DNA of 64,000 nt from Roseiarcus sp963721905 (GCA_963721905.1 CAVRMF010000030.1:62001-126000); one strand, 5' to 3'. Positions 46,286-56,363 are shown, numbered from the stretch's first letter. The notes: a model not told the origin generated them from the sequence alone. A program made the numbers and translations.

Positions 46286-47842
46286 ATGATCGAGCCGCAA
46301 GAGCTCGCCGACGGAGCGACGGCAGTTGTCGCGCCGGTCCTGGAGATCCGCGGCGTCGCCAAGCGCTTTGACGCCACCCAGGCGCTCGAAGACGTCTCCC
46401 TCGCCCTTCACGCCGGCGAGATTCACGCCCTGCTGGGGGAGAACGGGGCCGGCAAGTCGACGCTCATCAAGATCATAACCGGCGTGCATCAGCCGGATCG
46501 CGGCGAGATTCTTCTGGCCGGCCGACCGGTCGCGATACGCAGCGCCGCCGAGGCGCAGCGACTGGGCGTCGCCGCGATCTATCAAGAACCTTTACTGTTT
46601 CCCGATCTCAATGTCGCCGAGAACATTTTCATCAGTCATCAGGACCGTGGAGCGGTGGTCGGCTGGCGGCAGATGTTTCACGACGCCGAAAGAATCCTCG
46701 CCGAGCTTGGCGTCGCACTGGACGTTCGAAATCCGGCGCGGGGACTGACATTGGCCGCCCAGCAGTCGGTCGAAATCGCCAAGGCCATTTCTCTTAACGT
46801 TCGCATCCTGATCATGGACGAGCCGACTGCGTCGCTCTCCGCTCACGAGGTCCAGGAGCTGTTCAAGCTTGTTCGGGACCTGAAGAGGCAGGGCGTTGCA
46901 ATCCTCTTTGTCAGCCATCGCATGGAAGAGGTGTTCGAGATCGCCGACAAGGTCACGGTCTTTCGCGACGGACGATTGATATCGACGCGCACGCGCCGTG
47001 AGGCGACGCCGCAGCGCGCAATCGCCGACATGGTCGGACGAGCGATCGATTTGACGAAGGCGCGGACAAGCTCGGCCCGAAAAGACCATGTTCTCTCGGT
47101 GACCAATCTCGGCCGCCAGGGCACATTCGAAGGCGTGACCTTCGACCTCCGCCGGGGTGAGGTGCTAGGCTTCGCGGGCCTTATCGGGGCGGGCCGCACC
47201 GATGTTGGGCTCGCACTTTTCGGCATCGAACCCGCGACCTCGGGAACCATCGTCCTCGACGGCAAGCCCGTCACAGTCCGTTCTCCGCGCGACGCCATGA
47301 ATCTCGGCATCGCCTACGTTTCCGAAGATCGGCGCCAGCTTGGGCTCGTCCTGCCGATGGCGATTTTCGCCAACATCACCCTGCCGGTTCTGCGCCGTTA
47401 TCTCAATCGCTTCGGCCTCCTCCGAACCACTCAGGAGCGGCGGACCGCTGACGACTTCCGCACCCGGCTCGCGATCCGGACGCCATCGGTCGATCTCGAG
47501 GTCGCTAAGCTGTCGGGCGGCAATCAGCAGAAGGTCATGTTGAGCAAATGGCTCAACACCGACCCCTCGGTCCTGGTTCTCGACGAACCGACGCGCGGCG
47601 TCGACGTAGGCTCCAAAGCCGAGGTGCACGCAATCATCGGCCAGCTCGCAGCGGAGGGCATCGGTGTCATTGTGATCTCGTCGGATCTGCCCGAGGTGCT
47701 GGTTCTCAGCGACCGAGTGCTGGTCATGAGAGAGGGCCGGCAGATGGCGATCCTGGATCGCGCCGAAGCCAATGAGGAGACCGTCATGACTGCGGCGATG
47801 GGCCAGAGATCGACGGAATCGGTCGACGGAAGGCCGTCATGA
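46286..47842 (+). CDS. CUT2-type sugar ABC transporter ATPase (2)
   Basis: 518 residues, two ATPase domains. First: Walker A GENGAGKSTLIK near residue 53, LILAAQQSVEIAKAI-like degenerate signature (TLAAQQSVEIAKAI), Walker B ILIMDEPTASLS. Second: LSGGNQQKVMLSKWL near 407 and LVLDEPTRGVDVGSK near 430. Overlaps the next permease by four bases. With two separate permeases and a RhaS-like binding protein, the gene order ATPase-permease-permease-binding protein recalls the rhizobial rhamnose transporter (RhaT-P-Q-S); the substrate remains inferred. Confidence 0.9.
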   Translation: MIEPQELADGATAVVAPVLEIRGVAKRFDATQALEDVSLALHAGEIHALLGENGAGKSTLIKIITGVHQPDRGEILLAGRPVAIRSAAEAQRLGVAAIYQEPLLFPDLNVAENIFISHQDRGAVVGWRQMFHDAERILAELGVALDVRNPARGLTLAAQQSVEIAKAISLNVRILIMDEPTASLSAHEVQELFKLVRDLKRQGVAILFVSHRMEEVFEIADKVTVFRDGRLISTRTRREATPQRAIADMVGRAIDLTKARTSSARKDHVLSVTNLGRQGTFEGVTFDLRRGEVLGFAGLIGAGRTDVGLALFGIEPATSGTIVLDGKPVTVRSPRDAMNLGIAYVSEDRRQLGLVLPMAIFANITLPVLRRYLNRFGLLRTTQERRTADDFRTRLAIRTPSVDLEVAKLSGGNQQKVMLSKWLNTDPSVLVLDEPTRGVDVGSKAEVHAIIGQLAAEGIGVIVISSDLPEVLVLSDRVLVMREGRQMAILDRAEANEETVMTAAMGQRSTESVDGRPS

Positions 47843-48900
47843 ACTGGCTCAAGCGGCGGGTTCGCCCGGAGCAGATCCGCGAGTTGAGCCTGCTTGTCCT
47901 CATTGTTGCGGCGATCGTGATCTTCGGTTCGTTCATCGACAATTACTATAGCTTCCGCACCTTCAACCGCATTGCGTCGAGCGTCGCGATCATTACGGTC
48001 GTCGCCGTCGGCCAGACGCTGGTCGTGCTGACGCGCAATATCGACTTGTCGGTGGGCTCGATCGTCGGCTTCACTGCCTATTTCGTGGGGACGCTGATCG
48101 CCAACCACAACGGCATCAATCCTCTGCTGGCTGTTGCGATCGCAATCGCTCTCGGCGCGGCGCTGGGCGTCATCAATGGACTAATCGTGGCGTGGGGTAG
48201 GGTGCCAGCGGTCGTGGCGACGCTCGGAACGCTGGCGATTTATCGCGGCGTGCTTGTCGACCTCTCCGGCGCCAAGACCGTGACCACGGACAGCCTGCCC
48301 CAGTGGCTTATCAATCTTCCGCTGGTCAACGTCGCGCCGATCGGCAGTCTCGACATTCGCGCTCTCTTCATGCTGGCGCTCGTCATTGTAATCGTGTTCC
48401 AGATCGGAACGAGCTATTTGAGCTTCGCCCGACGGTTCTACGCGATCGGGTCCAATCCCGAGGCGGCGCAGCTGATCGGATTGCCGATCAAGGGCGTCGT
48501 GTTCCTCGCCTTCGTCATCTGCGGCGCCCTCTCGGGGCTCGGCGGCTTCATGCTTCTCGCGCGTTTCGGCAACATCACGGTCGAAGCCGGACGCGGCCTG
48601 GAGCTCAGCGTGGTCGCCGCTGTCGTCGTTGGCGGCGTGAACGTCTTTGGCGGCTCCGGTACAGTCTCGGGAGCAATGCTCGGCGCAGTCATGATCGGGA
48701 CGCTTGAACAGAGCCTCTTCCGCCTGGGCATCAGCGAGTTCTGGCTCGATGCAGTGCTTGGGCTCCTCATCTTATTGGCGGTGGCGAGCGATGCGGTCAT
48801 CCTGCAGCGCCTGCGTACGCTTTGGGGCGGCGCGGAGATGAAGCTGGTCGCGAAAGAGGCGGGCCCGGCCTCCAGCGAGCAGGGCGCGTCGCGGCCATGA
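47839..48900 (+). CDS. CUT2-type sugar ABC transporter permease (2a)
   Basis: 353 residues, about nine helices. LVVLTRNIDLSVGSIVGFTAYFVGTL near residues 66-91, RRFYAIGSNPEAAQLIGLPIKGV near 198-220, and VVGGVNVFGGSGTVSGAMLGAVMIG near 263-287 are the RbsC-family landmarks. Start and stop overlap its neighbours by four bases each. Pairs with permease 2b as a heterodimer. Confidence 0.9.
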   Translation: MNWLKRRVRPEQIRELSLLVLIVAAIVIFGSFIDNYYSFRTFNRIASSVAIITVVAVGQTLVVLTRNIDLSVGSIVGFTAYFVGTLIANHNGINPLLAVAIAIALGAALGVINGLIVAWGRVPAVVATLGTLAIYRGVLVDLSGAKTVTTDSLPQWLINLPLVNVAPIGSLDIRALFMLALVIVIVFQIGTSYLSFARRFYAIGSNPEAAQLIGLPIKGVVFLAFVICGALSGLGGFMLLARFGNITVEAGRGLELSVVAAVVVGGVNVFGGSGTVSGAMLGAVMIGTLEQSLFRLGISEFWLDAVLGLLILLAVASDAVILQRLRTLWGGAEMKLVAKEAGPASSEQGASRP

Positions 48901-49862
48901 GCGCGCTTGGGAGGCTCAAAGGATGGGAGACGATGATGCTCGCGCTGCTGGCCGCGATCGTCGCGTTCAACAGCGTCGGTTCCCCTTACTTCCTGAGCGT
49001 CGGAAATTTCGTCAACCTGTTTCAATTGTCGATTGAGAAAAGCATCGTCGCCCTCACGATGGCGCTGGTCATCATCGGCGGCGAAATCGATCTTTCGGTC
49101 GCGTCAATCATGGGACTCTCGGCCTGCGCCATGGCGTGGACGTTCCACGAGGGCGTGCCGATGCCGCTGGCTATCCTCATCGCGCTCGCCGCTGGCATGG
49201 TTGCCGGGCTCAACAACGCATTCTGGATCGCACGGATCGGTCTGCCGTCGCTGGCGGTCACTCTGGCAGGCCTGATCGGCTATCGCGGCATCGCTCGCAT
49301 CCTGCTGGAAGATCGAGCAATCGGCGATTTTCCTGACTGGTTCAACACGCTCGGCCAGCAGGCGTTGATCGGCCCGCTCACGGCTGCGATTTTGATTTTC
49401 TTTGTGCTCTTTATTATCTTCGCAATCGTGCTGCACGGCTCCGCTTTTGGTCGTTTCGTCTATGTGGTCGGCAGCAATGTTCAGGCGGCGCGCTATTCCG
49501 GCGTACGGGTCGGGTTGGTCAAAGGGAGCTTGTTCGTCGGCTCTGCATTTGTGGCCTCGCTCGCTGGAATCCTCTATGCTGCGCGATTGGGATCGGTGCG
49601 CGGAGACATGGCGGAGGGCTTCGAGCTCGACATCATCACCGCCGTGCTTTTGGGAGGGGTCAGTATTTTCGGCGGCAAGGGCAATCTGGTCGGTGTCGGC
49701 CTTGCGCTGCTAGTGATCTTAAACCTTCGCAACGGAATGGGGCTTGCCGACATCACTGGCAACACCCAGAACTACGTGATCGGGGGGCTTCTCATCCTCT
49801 CGGTGTTGATCCCGAATATGTGGCAAGACCTAAACAACAAATGGAGAGGGAGAGAAACATGA
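48897..49862 (+). CDS. CUT2-type sugar ABC transporter permease (2b)
   Basis: 321 residues. LVIIGGEIDLSVASIMGLSACAMAW near residues 61-85, GRFVYVVGSNVQAARYSGVRV near 195-215, and LLGGVSIFGGKGNLVGVGLALLV near 255-277. ATG 48897 overlaps the stop of permease 2a (ATGA). Heterodimer partner of 2a; the end overlaps the binding-protein start. Confidence 0.9.
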   Translation: MSALGRLKGWETMMLALLAAIVAFNSVGSPYFLSVGNFVNLFQLSIEKSIVALTMALVIIGGEIDLSVASIMGLSACAMAWTFHEGVPMPLAILIALAAGMVAGLNNAFWIARIGLPSLAVTLAGLIGYRGIARILLEDRAIGDFPDWFNTLGQQALIGPLTAAILIFFVLFIIFAIVLHGSAFGRFVYVVGSNVQAARYSGVRVGLVKGSLFVGSAFVASLAGILYAARLGSVRGDMAEGFELDIITAVLLGGVSIFGGKGNLVGVGLALLVILNLRNGMGLADITGNTQNYVIGGLLILSVLIPNMWQDLNNKWRGRET

Positions 49863-50902
49863 AGAAGCTTCTTTTGGGCGCCGCGGCGCTAGCAATGATC
49901 GCGGCCGTGCCGCAATACGCAATGGCGCAGGACGCGATGGCGACGCCCGGCAAGGCCGTCAGCATGGTCCTGCTGCCAAAATTCCTCGGGATTCTGCCGT
50001 TTGACCAGGCGCACAAAGGGGCCGAGGAGGCCGCCAAGGAGCTTCAGAACCCGACACCGCTGCAGTTCCTCGGTCCGACGCCGCAAAACAGCGTCGCCGG
50101 ACAGATCGAGATCGTCACCAACGCAACGACCCAGGGCGTCAAAGCGATCATGATCTCAAACAACTCCGGCGATCAGATCGTGCCTGCCGCTAAGGCGGCG
50201 CAAGCCAAAGGCATCAAAGTCGTGACCTGGGACTCCCCGATCCCCTCGTCTGAAGGCGAAGACGTATTCGTCGCGCAGGTCGATTTTGCCGATATCGGCA
50301 AGGTGATGGCCGACATGACGCTCGACCTCACGGGGCCAGGCGGCGGCAAATTCGCCATCCTTTCGGCTTCGCCTGACGCCGCCAACCAGAATGCCTGGAT
50401 CGCCGCAATGAAGACGGCGTTGAAGGATCCCAAATACGCCAAGCTGAATCTGGTCGACACGGTCTACGGCAACGACGAATCGGAAAAGAGCTATACTCAG
50501 GCGCAGGCGCTCGTCGACAAGTATCCCGACCTCAAAGTGATCATGGCGCCGACCTCGGTCGGCATTGTCGCCGCCGCCAAGGCGTTGCAGGACGAGAAGC
50601 TCTGCGACAAGGTGAAGGTCAGCGGGCTCGGGCTGCCAAGCGAAATGCTCGCCTACACCAAGAACGGTTGCGCTCCGGAGTTCGCTCTGTGGAGTTTCGT
50701 CGACCTCGGCTACCTCACCTATTACACGTCGTATTTGCTCGCCACCGACGCTCTCAAGGCTGAGGAAGGTGCGAAGCTGAAGGCCGGCCGCATGGGTGAG
50801 TTTACCATCACCAAAGATCCGACCCGCGCCAAGGGCCTGCGCATCCTGATGGGACCGTTCACGGTTTACAACAAGGACAATATCGAAGCGGCGGCGAAGT
50901 AG
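49859..50902 (+). CDS. Periplasmic sugar-binding protein (2), RhaS-like
   Basis: 347 residues. Signal peptide 1-23 (KKLLLGAAALAMIAAVPQYAMA-type core, cleaved near AMAQ). Periplasmic_Binding_4 fold: VKAIMISNNSGDQIVPAAKAAQAKGIKVVTWDSP near 97-130 and SPDAANQNAWIAAMKTAL near 178-195. Similar in pattern to rhizobial RhaS. It is the last transporter gene, overlapping permease 2b, which is unusual as most CUT2 operons start with the binding protein. A GMC oxidoreductase gene follows after 119 bases. Confidence 0.88.
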   Translation: MKKLLLGAAALAMIAAVPQYAMAQDAMATPGKAVSMVLLPKFLGILPFDQAHKGAEEAAKELQNPTPLQFLGPTPQNSVAGQIEIVTNATTQGVKAIMISNNSGDQIVPAAKAAQAKGIKVVTWDSPIPSSEGEDVFVAQVDFADIGKVMADMTLDLTGPGGGKFAILSASPDAANQNAWIAAMKTALKDPKYAKLNLVDTVYGNDESEKSYTQAQALVDKYPDLKVIMAPTSVGIVAAAKALQDEKLCDKVKVSGLGLPSEMLAYTKNGCAPEFALWSFVDLGYLTYYTSYLLATDALKAEEGAKLKAGRMGEFTITKDPTRAKGLRILMGPFTVYNKDNIEAAAK

Positions 50903-51021
50903 TCCGCCTTAAGCGCGCTGGACAGAAATGAGCGTCAGGTCGTCACATGATGACCTGACCCTATCGATGCCGAGATAAGCGCAGGCTGAGCCACGCCAGG
51001 GAGCGCTTTCGGGGGAGGGCG

Positions 51022-52596
51022 ATGGACCATTACGACGTCATTGTTGTGGGCGCAGGCTCGAGCGGCGGCGTCGTCGCGGCGCGTTTGTCGGAGAATGCCG
51101 CACGGAAAGTCTTGCTGCTCGAGGCCGGCCCGGATTTCCCGCAGGAGGAAACGATCCCGCCGCTGTTCACCTTCAGCGGCGAGCACCATTGGCGCGGCGC
51201 CGGTGGGATACCTGAGTTCGACTGGGACTTCGTCAACACCGACGGCGCCGGCACATTGCGCGGCCGCAGCTTGCGCGTGCCTCGCGGGCGCCTGGTCGGC
51301 GGCACGTCGATGGTGAACGCAACGATCGCCGCGCGCGGCGCGCCGTTCGATTTCGATCGCTGGGCAGCGCGGGGGAATAAGGGCTGGGCCTGGGCGGACC
51401 TGCTGCCTCTGTTCATCGCCGTCGAAAACGACGTCAATTTCGGCGGAGACCCGATCCACGGCCGCGATGGGCCGATCGTGATCCAACGCTATCGGCCGCA
51501 AAGCTGGGCGCCCGTGAACCGCGCCATGTATGACGCGTGTCTCGAGCTCGGCGTGCGCGAAGCGCCGGACCTCAATGCGCTGGACGCCCATGCGGGCGTC
51601 GTCGGGCCGATGCCGCACAACCGCTACAAAGAGGTCCGGCTCGGCACGCTGGTAACCTATGTCAGGGCCGCCCGCGCGCGGCCAAATCTGACCATCCGCG
51701 CCGGGAGCCATGTCGATCGGATCCTTCTCGAAGGCGATCGCGCCAAGGGCGTCACCTATCTCGATCCTGCAAAAGAGCGGCGGACCGCGCACGCAGACGA
51801 GATCGTCATCAGCGCCGGCGTCTATAACAGCCCGGCCATCCTGCACCGCTCTGGCATCGGCCCCGCCGAATGGCTGCGTCCGCTCGGGATCGACGTCGTG
51901 GCGGATCTTCCGGTCGGGCGTAACCTGACCGATCATCCGGGGTTTCCCATGATGTTCAGGGCCGACGGGCTCGGCGTGACGACCGGCCGCTTCTTCGCCG
52001 CGAATGTCCGCGGGCCGGCCAACGCAGCGGGCGAGCCGGAATGGCAGACCCATCCGTTCCCCGTCGACGAGGAGGAGCATATCGCAGGCTTCTGGACGTA
52101 TCTCACGCGTCAGGAGGCGACCGGCGAAGTCCGCATCCAAAGCACGGATCCGACGAACTCGCCGCTCATCGATCATCGATACAACACGAGCCAGCGGGAT
52201 CGTGATCGGTTCGCGGACGCTCGTGCGTTCGTCAAGGCTATGCTGGCGACAAGGACCTTTCAGTCGCACGGCGCTGTTGCGATCGACGACCTCGACAAGC
52301 CGATCGCCGAGGCGCTGACTGAAGCTATGGGACCTGCGCACCATCAGGCGGGGTCTGTCAGAATGGGGCCGCCCGGGGACCCGACCGCGGTCGTTGGGCC
52401 TGATCTTCGCGTCCACGGCTTCGACAACCTGCGCGTCGCCGACACCAGCATCTATCCCGACAATGTCATGCACAATACCAATCTCACCGCCATCGTGGTC
52501 GGTGAAATGGCGGCGCGCTTCGTCGACCAGGCGCAGCGCCGGAACTCGTGGCGGGACGAACAGCGCCAAACGAGCCATGCTTCGCAGGGGACTTAG
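51022..52596 (+). CDS. GMC family FAD oxidoreductase
   Basis: 524 residues, glucose-methanol-choline family. FAD loop VVGAGSSGGVVAARLSE at residues 8-24 and LLLEAG near 35, GMC signature RGRLVGGTSMVNA near 91-103, catalytic His pair at 440-441 (PAHHQAGSVRMGP) and the second active-site residue in MHNTNLT near 484-490. Oxidises an alcohol group of a sugar, polyol or acid. GGGGGAGGG precedes ATG 51022. Same direction as transporter 2, so likely co-regulated with it. Confidence 0.9.
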   Translation: MDHYDVIVVGAGSSGGVVAARLSENAARKVLLLEAGPDFPQEETIPPLFTFSGEHHWRGAGGIPEFDWDFVNTDGAGTLRGRSLRVPRGRLVGGTSMVNATIAARGAPFDFDRWAARGNKGWAWADLLPLFIAVENDVNFGGDPIHGRDGPIVIQRYRPQSWAPVNRAMYDACLELGVREAPDLNALDAHAGVVGPMPHNRYKEVRLGTLVTYVRAARARPNLTIRAGSHVDRILLEGDRAKGVTYLDPAKERRTAHADEIVISAGVYNSPAILHRSGIGPAEWLRPLGIDVVADLPVGRNLTDHPGFPMMFRADGLGVTTGRFFAANVRGPANAAGEPEWQTHPFPVDEEEHIAGFWTYLTRQEATGEVRIQSTDPTNSPLIDHRYNTSQRDRDRFADARAFVKAMLATRTFQSHGAVAIDDLDKPIAEALTEAMGPAHHQAGSVRMGPPGDPTAVVGPDLRVHGFDNLRVADTSIYPDNVMHNTNLTAIVVGEMAARFVDQAQRRNSWRDEQRQTSHASQGT

Positions 52597-52601
52597 CCCG
52601 C

Positions 52602-53618
52602 TTAGGGAGGGAGTGCTCTATCCCGCTGGCGCTTGACGATTTGATCGAGGGCGACAGCGAGCACGATCACAGCGCCGGTCACGAAGGTGCTCCAGGTCGC
52701 GTCGATGCCGAAGAAGATGATGCCGCTGCTGATCACCTGAATGATCAGCATGCCGACGACGGCGCCGATGACCGTGCCCCAACCGCCGGAAAGGGGAGTC
52801 CCGCCGATAATGACGGCGGCGATGACGATGAGCGCGAAGTCGGCGCCTTCCTGGGGATCGATTGCGCCGCGGAACCCGACATACAGCGCTCCCGAAAGCC
52901 CACAGATCGCGCCCATGAGGACCAGCGTCTGGAGGCGCACGAGCGCAATGGGAATGCCCGCGAAGCGGGCGGCCTCCGGGCTGCTGCCGACAGCCTGAAC
53001 GCGATAGCCGAATCGCGTGCGGTGAAGCACGATATGCAGGATGACTGCCAACGCAACGAACAGGATTCCAACGACCGGTACGACGCGAAAAACCTTCATC
53101 GAGGCGAAGCTGAAGAAACTGCTCGACTGGTCGGTCGGAAATACCGCGCGGCCCTGATTGGCGACGAGCGACAATCCCTCGAACATCGAATAGGTGCCGA
53201 GCGTGACGATGATCGAAGGCAACCGCAGGCCGATCGCAAGCACCCCGTTCACGAGGCCGAGAACAGCGCCGAAGCCTACACCGGCAAGAGCGGCAAGCCA
53301 GGGATCGACGCCCCCAACCATCATGAGCGCGGCGACGACCGCGGAAAAATTGAACATCCATCCGACCGAGAGATCGATCTCGCGGATCGCCAGCAGAAAC
53401 ACCATGCCGAGCGACAGCATGCCCTGAAACGTGGTGTTGCCGAGAATCGTCAACAAATTGATCGGGTTGAGAAAGCGTGGCCGCGCGACGCCGATCACGA
53501 CGATCATAACCAGCAATGCAACAATGACTCCGATCTCCTCGGGCAACCGAAACGACCGCCGGCGGAAAGCCGGGCCTTTGGAGGCTTGGGGTTCCGGGCT
53601 CAGTGAGTGGTCCATCAC
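52602..53618 (-). CDS. CUT2-type sugar ABC transporter permease (3)
   Basis: 338 residues, RbsC family. MVFLLAIREIDLSVGWMFNFSAVVAAL near residues 73-99, RFGYRVQAVGSSPEAARFAGIPIALV near 200-225 and IIGGTPLSGGWGTVIGAVVGMLII near 270-293. Last gene of the minus-strand transporter-3 unit (binding protein, ATPase, mutarotase, SDR, permease), one base after the SDR stop. Convergent with the GMC gene. Confidence 0.9.
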   Translation of the reverse strand: MMDHSLSPEPQASKGPAFRRRSFRLPEEIGVIVALLVMIVVIGVARPRFLNPINLLTILGNTTFQGMLSLGMVFLLAIREIDLSVGWMFNFSAVVAALMMVGGVDPWLAALAGVGFGAVLGLVNGVLAIGLRLPSIIVTLGTYSMFEGLSLVANQGRAVFPTDQSSSFFSFASMKVFRVVPVVGILFVALAVILHIVLHRTRFGYRVQAVGSSPEAARFAGIPIALVRLQTLVLMGAICGLSGALYVGFRGAIDPQEGADFALIVIAAVIIGGTPLSGGWGTVIGAVVGMLIIQVISSGIIFFGIDATWSTFVTGAVIVLAVALDQIVKRQRDRALPP

Positions 53619-53619
53619 G

Positions 53620-54441
53620 CTATTTTTGCCACGGCAGCGATTCAGATGCAGCGCTCCAGCTTGGGATCGGGGCCTGCAACCCGCCTTTGATCCACAAGAA
53701 CTGGCCGTTGACCGAGGCGGCTTCGTCGCCCATCAAATTGATGATCAGGTCCGCCGCTTTTTCCGGATCGTCTCCACCTGTCCTTTCGACCCAATCAGCC
53801 CATTGCAGGAACGGCTCCCCACGTGGGCCAACCCGCTTGGCCTTTGCCCGGATGTCGGCCCACATGTCCGTCTTGACGTCCCCGGGATGGATGACATTGG
53901 CGGTGACGCCGGTGCCCTCCACTTCCGCGGCCAGGTGCCGGGTGAAGTGGTTGAGCGCCGCCTTGCTTGTGCCATAGGCGCTATGGAGAGGTCCCGGCGG
54001 GTGCAGCGCGTTGGCCGACGTCACATTGACGATCCGGCCCCAGCCTCGATCGATCATTCCGCCCACAAAGGCCCGACAGGTCAGATAATGGCTGACCATG
54101 TTTATCATCAGCGTTTCGATCCATTCCCGCGGGTCGCCGTCCTTGACGAGTTGGATCGGGCCGAAAACTCCAGCCGCGTTGACCAGAATTGACGGCGCGC
54201 CGACGCGGCTTGCGCCTGCGATGACCGCGTCGAGGGAACGCGGATCGCTCATGTCCGCCGACACGACTTCCGCGCGGCCCCCGTTCTCGACGATGCTGCG
54301 GGCGGTTGCCTCAAGGACCGCCTTGCTGCGAGCGACAAGCACCAGCGCCGCGCCTCGATCCGCGAGCCGAATGGCGACACGCTGGCCGAGGCCGCGACTT
54401 GCGCCGGTGACCACCGCGACTTTCCCGGCCAGATCCGTCAT
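53620..54441 (-). CDS. SDR family dehydrogenase (5)
   Basis: 273 residues. VTGASRGLGQRVA near residues 11-23, NAAGVFGPIQLV near 88, NVTSANALHPPGPLHSAYGTSK near 140-161 with catalytic Tyr and Lys, and DVKTDMWADI near 188. The C-terminus (GQFLWIKGGLQAPIPSW) is extended compared with typical 250-residue SDRs. Inserted between the mutarotase and the permease genes of transporter 3; ATG 54441 overlaps the mutarotase stop by four bases. Candidate sugar 1-dehydrogenase. Confidence 0.86.
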   Translation of the reverse strand: MTDLAGKVAVVTGASRGLGQRVAIRLADRGAALVLVARSKAVLEATARSIVENGGRAEVVSADMSDPRSLDAVIAGASRVGAPSILVNAAGVFGPIQLVKDGDPREWIETLMINMVSHYLTCRAFVGGMIDRGWGRIVNVTSANALHPPGPLHSAYGTSKAALNHFTRHLAAEVEGTGVTANVIHPGDVKTDMWADIRAKAKRVGPRGEPFLQWADWVERTGGDDPEKAADLIINLMGDEAASVNGQFLWIKGGLQAPIPSWSAASESLPWQK

Positions 54442-54770
54442 CGTGCCGCGCCCGCTTTGGTCTCGAGATGGAAAACCTCTCGCAGGGTGGTTGAGTCGAC
54501 GATGCCATCGTCGCGGAAGAACATCAGCGGGTTCATCGCCTCCTCCGACCATTTGTCGTGGATCTTGGTGCGCCAAAGCTTGTCCCACGCGCTCTCGTCC
54601 ACAATTTCCGAGTAGAGAAAGAGGACCGGATCGTTCTCGAAGATTGTCATCGACGCGATGCCGCTGCGTTCGATTTCGGCGACCAGTTCCGGCCACACGT
54701 TGTCATGAAAGCGCTTGTACTCAGCGAGCTTCCCGGGCTGCAGGCGCATCGTGAAGGCGCGACGTATCAT
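54438..54770 (-). CDS. rhaM: L-rhamnose mutarotase-like protein
   Basis: 110 residues, full length for the RhaM/RhaU (DUF718) family. MIRRAFTMRLQPGKLAEYKRFHDNVWPEL pattern places His22 at the position of the catalytic His of E. coli RhaM, followed by SGIASMTIF and LFLYSEI. Interconverts alpha and beta anomers of L-rhamnose or a related 6-deoxy or branched sugar. GGGAGG lies eight bases before ATG 54770. Placed inside transporter unit 3, which gives the best hint to a rhamnose-like substrate. Confidence 0.85.
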   Translation of the reverse strand: MIRRAFTMRLQPGKLAEYKRFHDNVWPELVAEIERSGIASMTIFENDPVLFLYSEIVDESAWDKLWRTKIHDKWSEEAMNPLMFFRDDGIVDSTTLREVFHLETKAGAAR

Positions 54771-54828
54771 GGTTTTCCTCCCTCTCATTAGGGGTTTGCA
54801 ATGCAGAATTTCGAGGCGCCAAGATCTC

Positions 54829-56346
54829 TCATTGATGCGCCGCCTGGGGCATCTCGCCTGTATTGACGGCGTGCAGAAGAGCCTGGCCGTCGATCTCGCT
54901 CCCTTTGATCTCGCCCGCGATTCCGCCGCGATAAAGAACGATGATTCGATCGCACAGCCCGACCAGTTCCGACAACTCGGTCGAGCTGAACAGAACGATC
55001 CGCCCGTCGGCGGAAATCTGGCGGATTAGAGCATAGATTTCGCGCTTGGCGCCGACATCGACGCCGCGTGTGGGGTCGTCCAATAAAATCACCCTAGGCG
55101 CAACCTCCAGCCATTTGCCGACCACGGTCTTCTGCTGGTTACCCCCGGACAGCTGGCCCACCAAGGCGTCCGGTGAGCCGGTCTTGATGCGCAAGCGCTC
55201 GATTTGTCGAAAGGCCCGCTCCAGCGCCGTCCCATGATTGAACCAGGGCAGCCCATTCAGTGCGCCGATCGCAACATGACTGATATTGAAGAGGACGCTC
55301 TTGTCGAGCATGAGGCCGTTTCGTCGTCGGTCGGCGGGGACAAGCGCGATCCCGCGGCGCGCCGCTTCCGTGGGACCGCGCGGCAATCCCAGCGAGTCGG
55401 GAAAGATTGCGTCGCCGGCGCGCGCCTTTTGAGTCCCGAACAGTATGCCGAACAGTGACGCGACGCCGGCGCCTTCGAGGCCAGCAAAGCCGACGACTTC
55501 TCCGGACTGGGCGATGAAGTCGATTTCCTTCAACGCGCCGCCACTCAATCCCTTGACGACGACGGCTGCCGGCTCGCGATCGGTTCGCCTCGGCAGAGGC
55601 GGCGGAAACAGGGCCGTCTGCGGAGCGCCGATCATCCCCTCGATCACCTCCGGTATGGTGAGATTTGCCCGTTCTCTCGTCAGCACGTCGCGGCCATTGC
55701 GCGTCACCGTGACTCGGTTGCAGATCGCGAAGACTTCCTCGAGCCGGTGTGAGACATAGAGCATCGTGATGCCGCGGCGATTGAGGTGCCGCAGCACATC
55801 GAAAAGCCGCTGCGTTTCGCGCTCGTTGAGCGCAGAGTTCGGCTCATCGAGGATCAAGAGACGCGGCTCTTCCAGGAGCACGCGCGCCAGTTCGACAAGC
55901 TGCTGCTCACCGATGCTGAGGCGACTGACCGGCAAATGGACGTCGAAACGCAAGCCGAGCCGATCCAGGAGATCAGCGCTGCGTTCCTCCATAGCGCGCA
56001 CTGAGACGAGGCCCCGCCGCAATGGCTCCCGGTTGACGAACAGGTTCGCCAGCACCGATCGCTGTGGGAAGAGACTCAGTTCCTGGTAGACAATGCCGAC
56101 GCCGTACTGGCGCGCCACGACCGGCGAACTGATGACGGCCGGGACGCCGTCGAATTCTATCTCGCCGGCGTCCGGGCGAACCACGCCCGAGAGCGCTTTC
56201 ATTAGCGTCGATTTGCCTGCGCCGTTTTCGCCCACGACAGCATGAACGTCACCGCGGCGCACGGTGAGGTTCATGTTGTCGACGGCGACGACCCCTCCGT
56301 AGCGCTTGCGGAGGCCGCGAACGGCGACGAGCGGCGTCTCGACCAT
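54829..56346 (-). CDS. CUT2-type sugar ABC transporter ATPase (3)
   Basis: 505 residues, two ATPase domains. First: GENGAGKSTLMK near residue 40, signature RLSIGEQQLVELARVL near 142, Walker B LLILDEPNSALN near 163. Second: QLSGGNQQKTVVGKWL near 400 and ILLDDPTRGVDVGAK near 420 (DD instead of the usual DE at Walker B). ATG 56346. A 46-base gap with a hairpin separates it from the binding-protein gene. Confidence 0.9.
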   Translation of the reverse strand: MVETPLVAVRGLRKRYGGVVAVDNMNLTVRRGDVHAVVGENGAGKSTLMKALSGVVRPDAGEIEFDGVPAVISSPVVARQYGVGIVYQELSLFPQRSVLANLFVNREPLRRGLVSVRAMEERSADLLDRLGLRFDVHLPVSRLSIGEQQLVELARVLLEEPRLLILDEPNSALNERETQRLFDVLRHLNRRGITMLYVSHRLEEVFAICNRVTVTRNGRDVLTRERANLTIPEVIEGMIGAPQTALFPPPLPRRTDREPAAVVVKGLSGGALKEIDFIAQSGEVVGFAGLEGAGVASLFGILFGTQKARAGDAIFPDSLGLPRGPTEAARRGIALVPADRRRNGLMLDKSVLFNISHVAIGALNGLPWFNHGTALERAFRQIERLRIKTGSPDALVGQLSGGNQQKTVVGKWLEVAPRVILLDDPTRGVDVGAKREIYALIRQISADGRIVLFSSTELSELVGLCDRIIVLYRGGIAGEIKGSEIDGQALLHAVNTGEMPQAAHQ

Positions 56347-56363
56347 GTCGGATCCAAGCGGAT

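Noticed and set aside
50935..52578. 547-codon minus-strand open frame opposite the GMC gene
   Set aside because: Antisense of a clear GMC oxidoreductase with all motifs; no recognisable protein.
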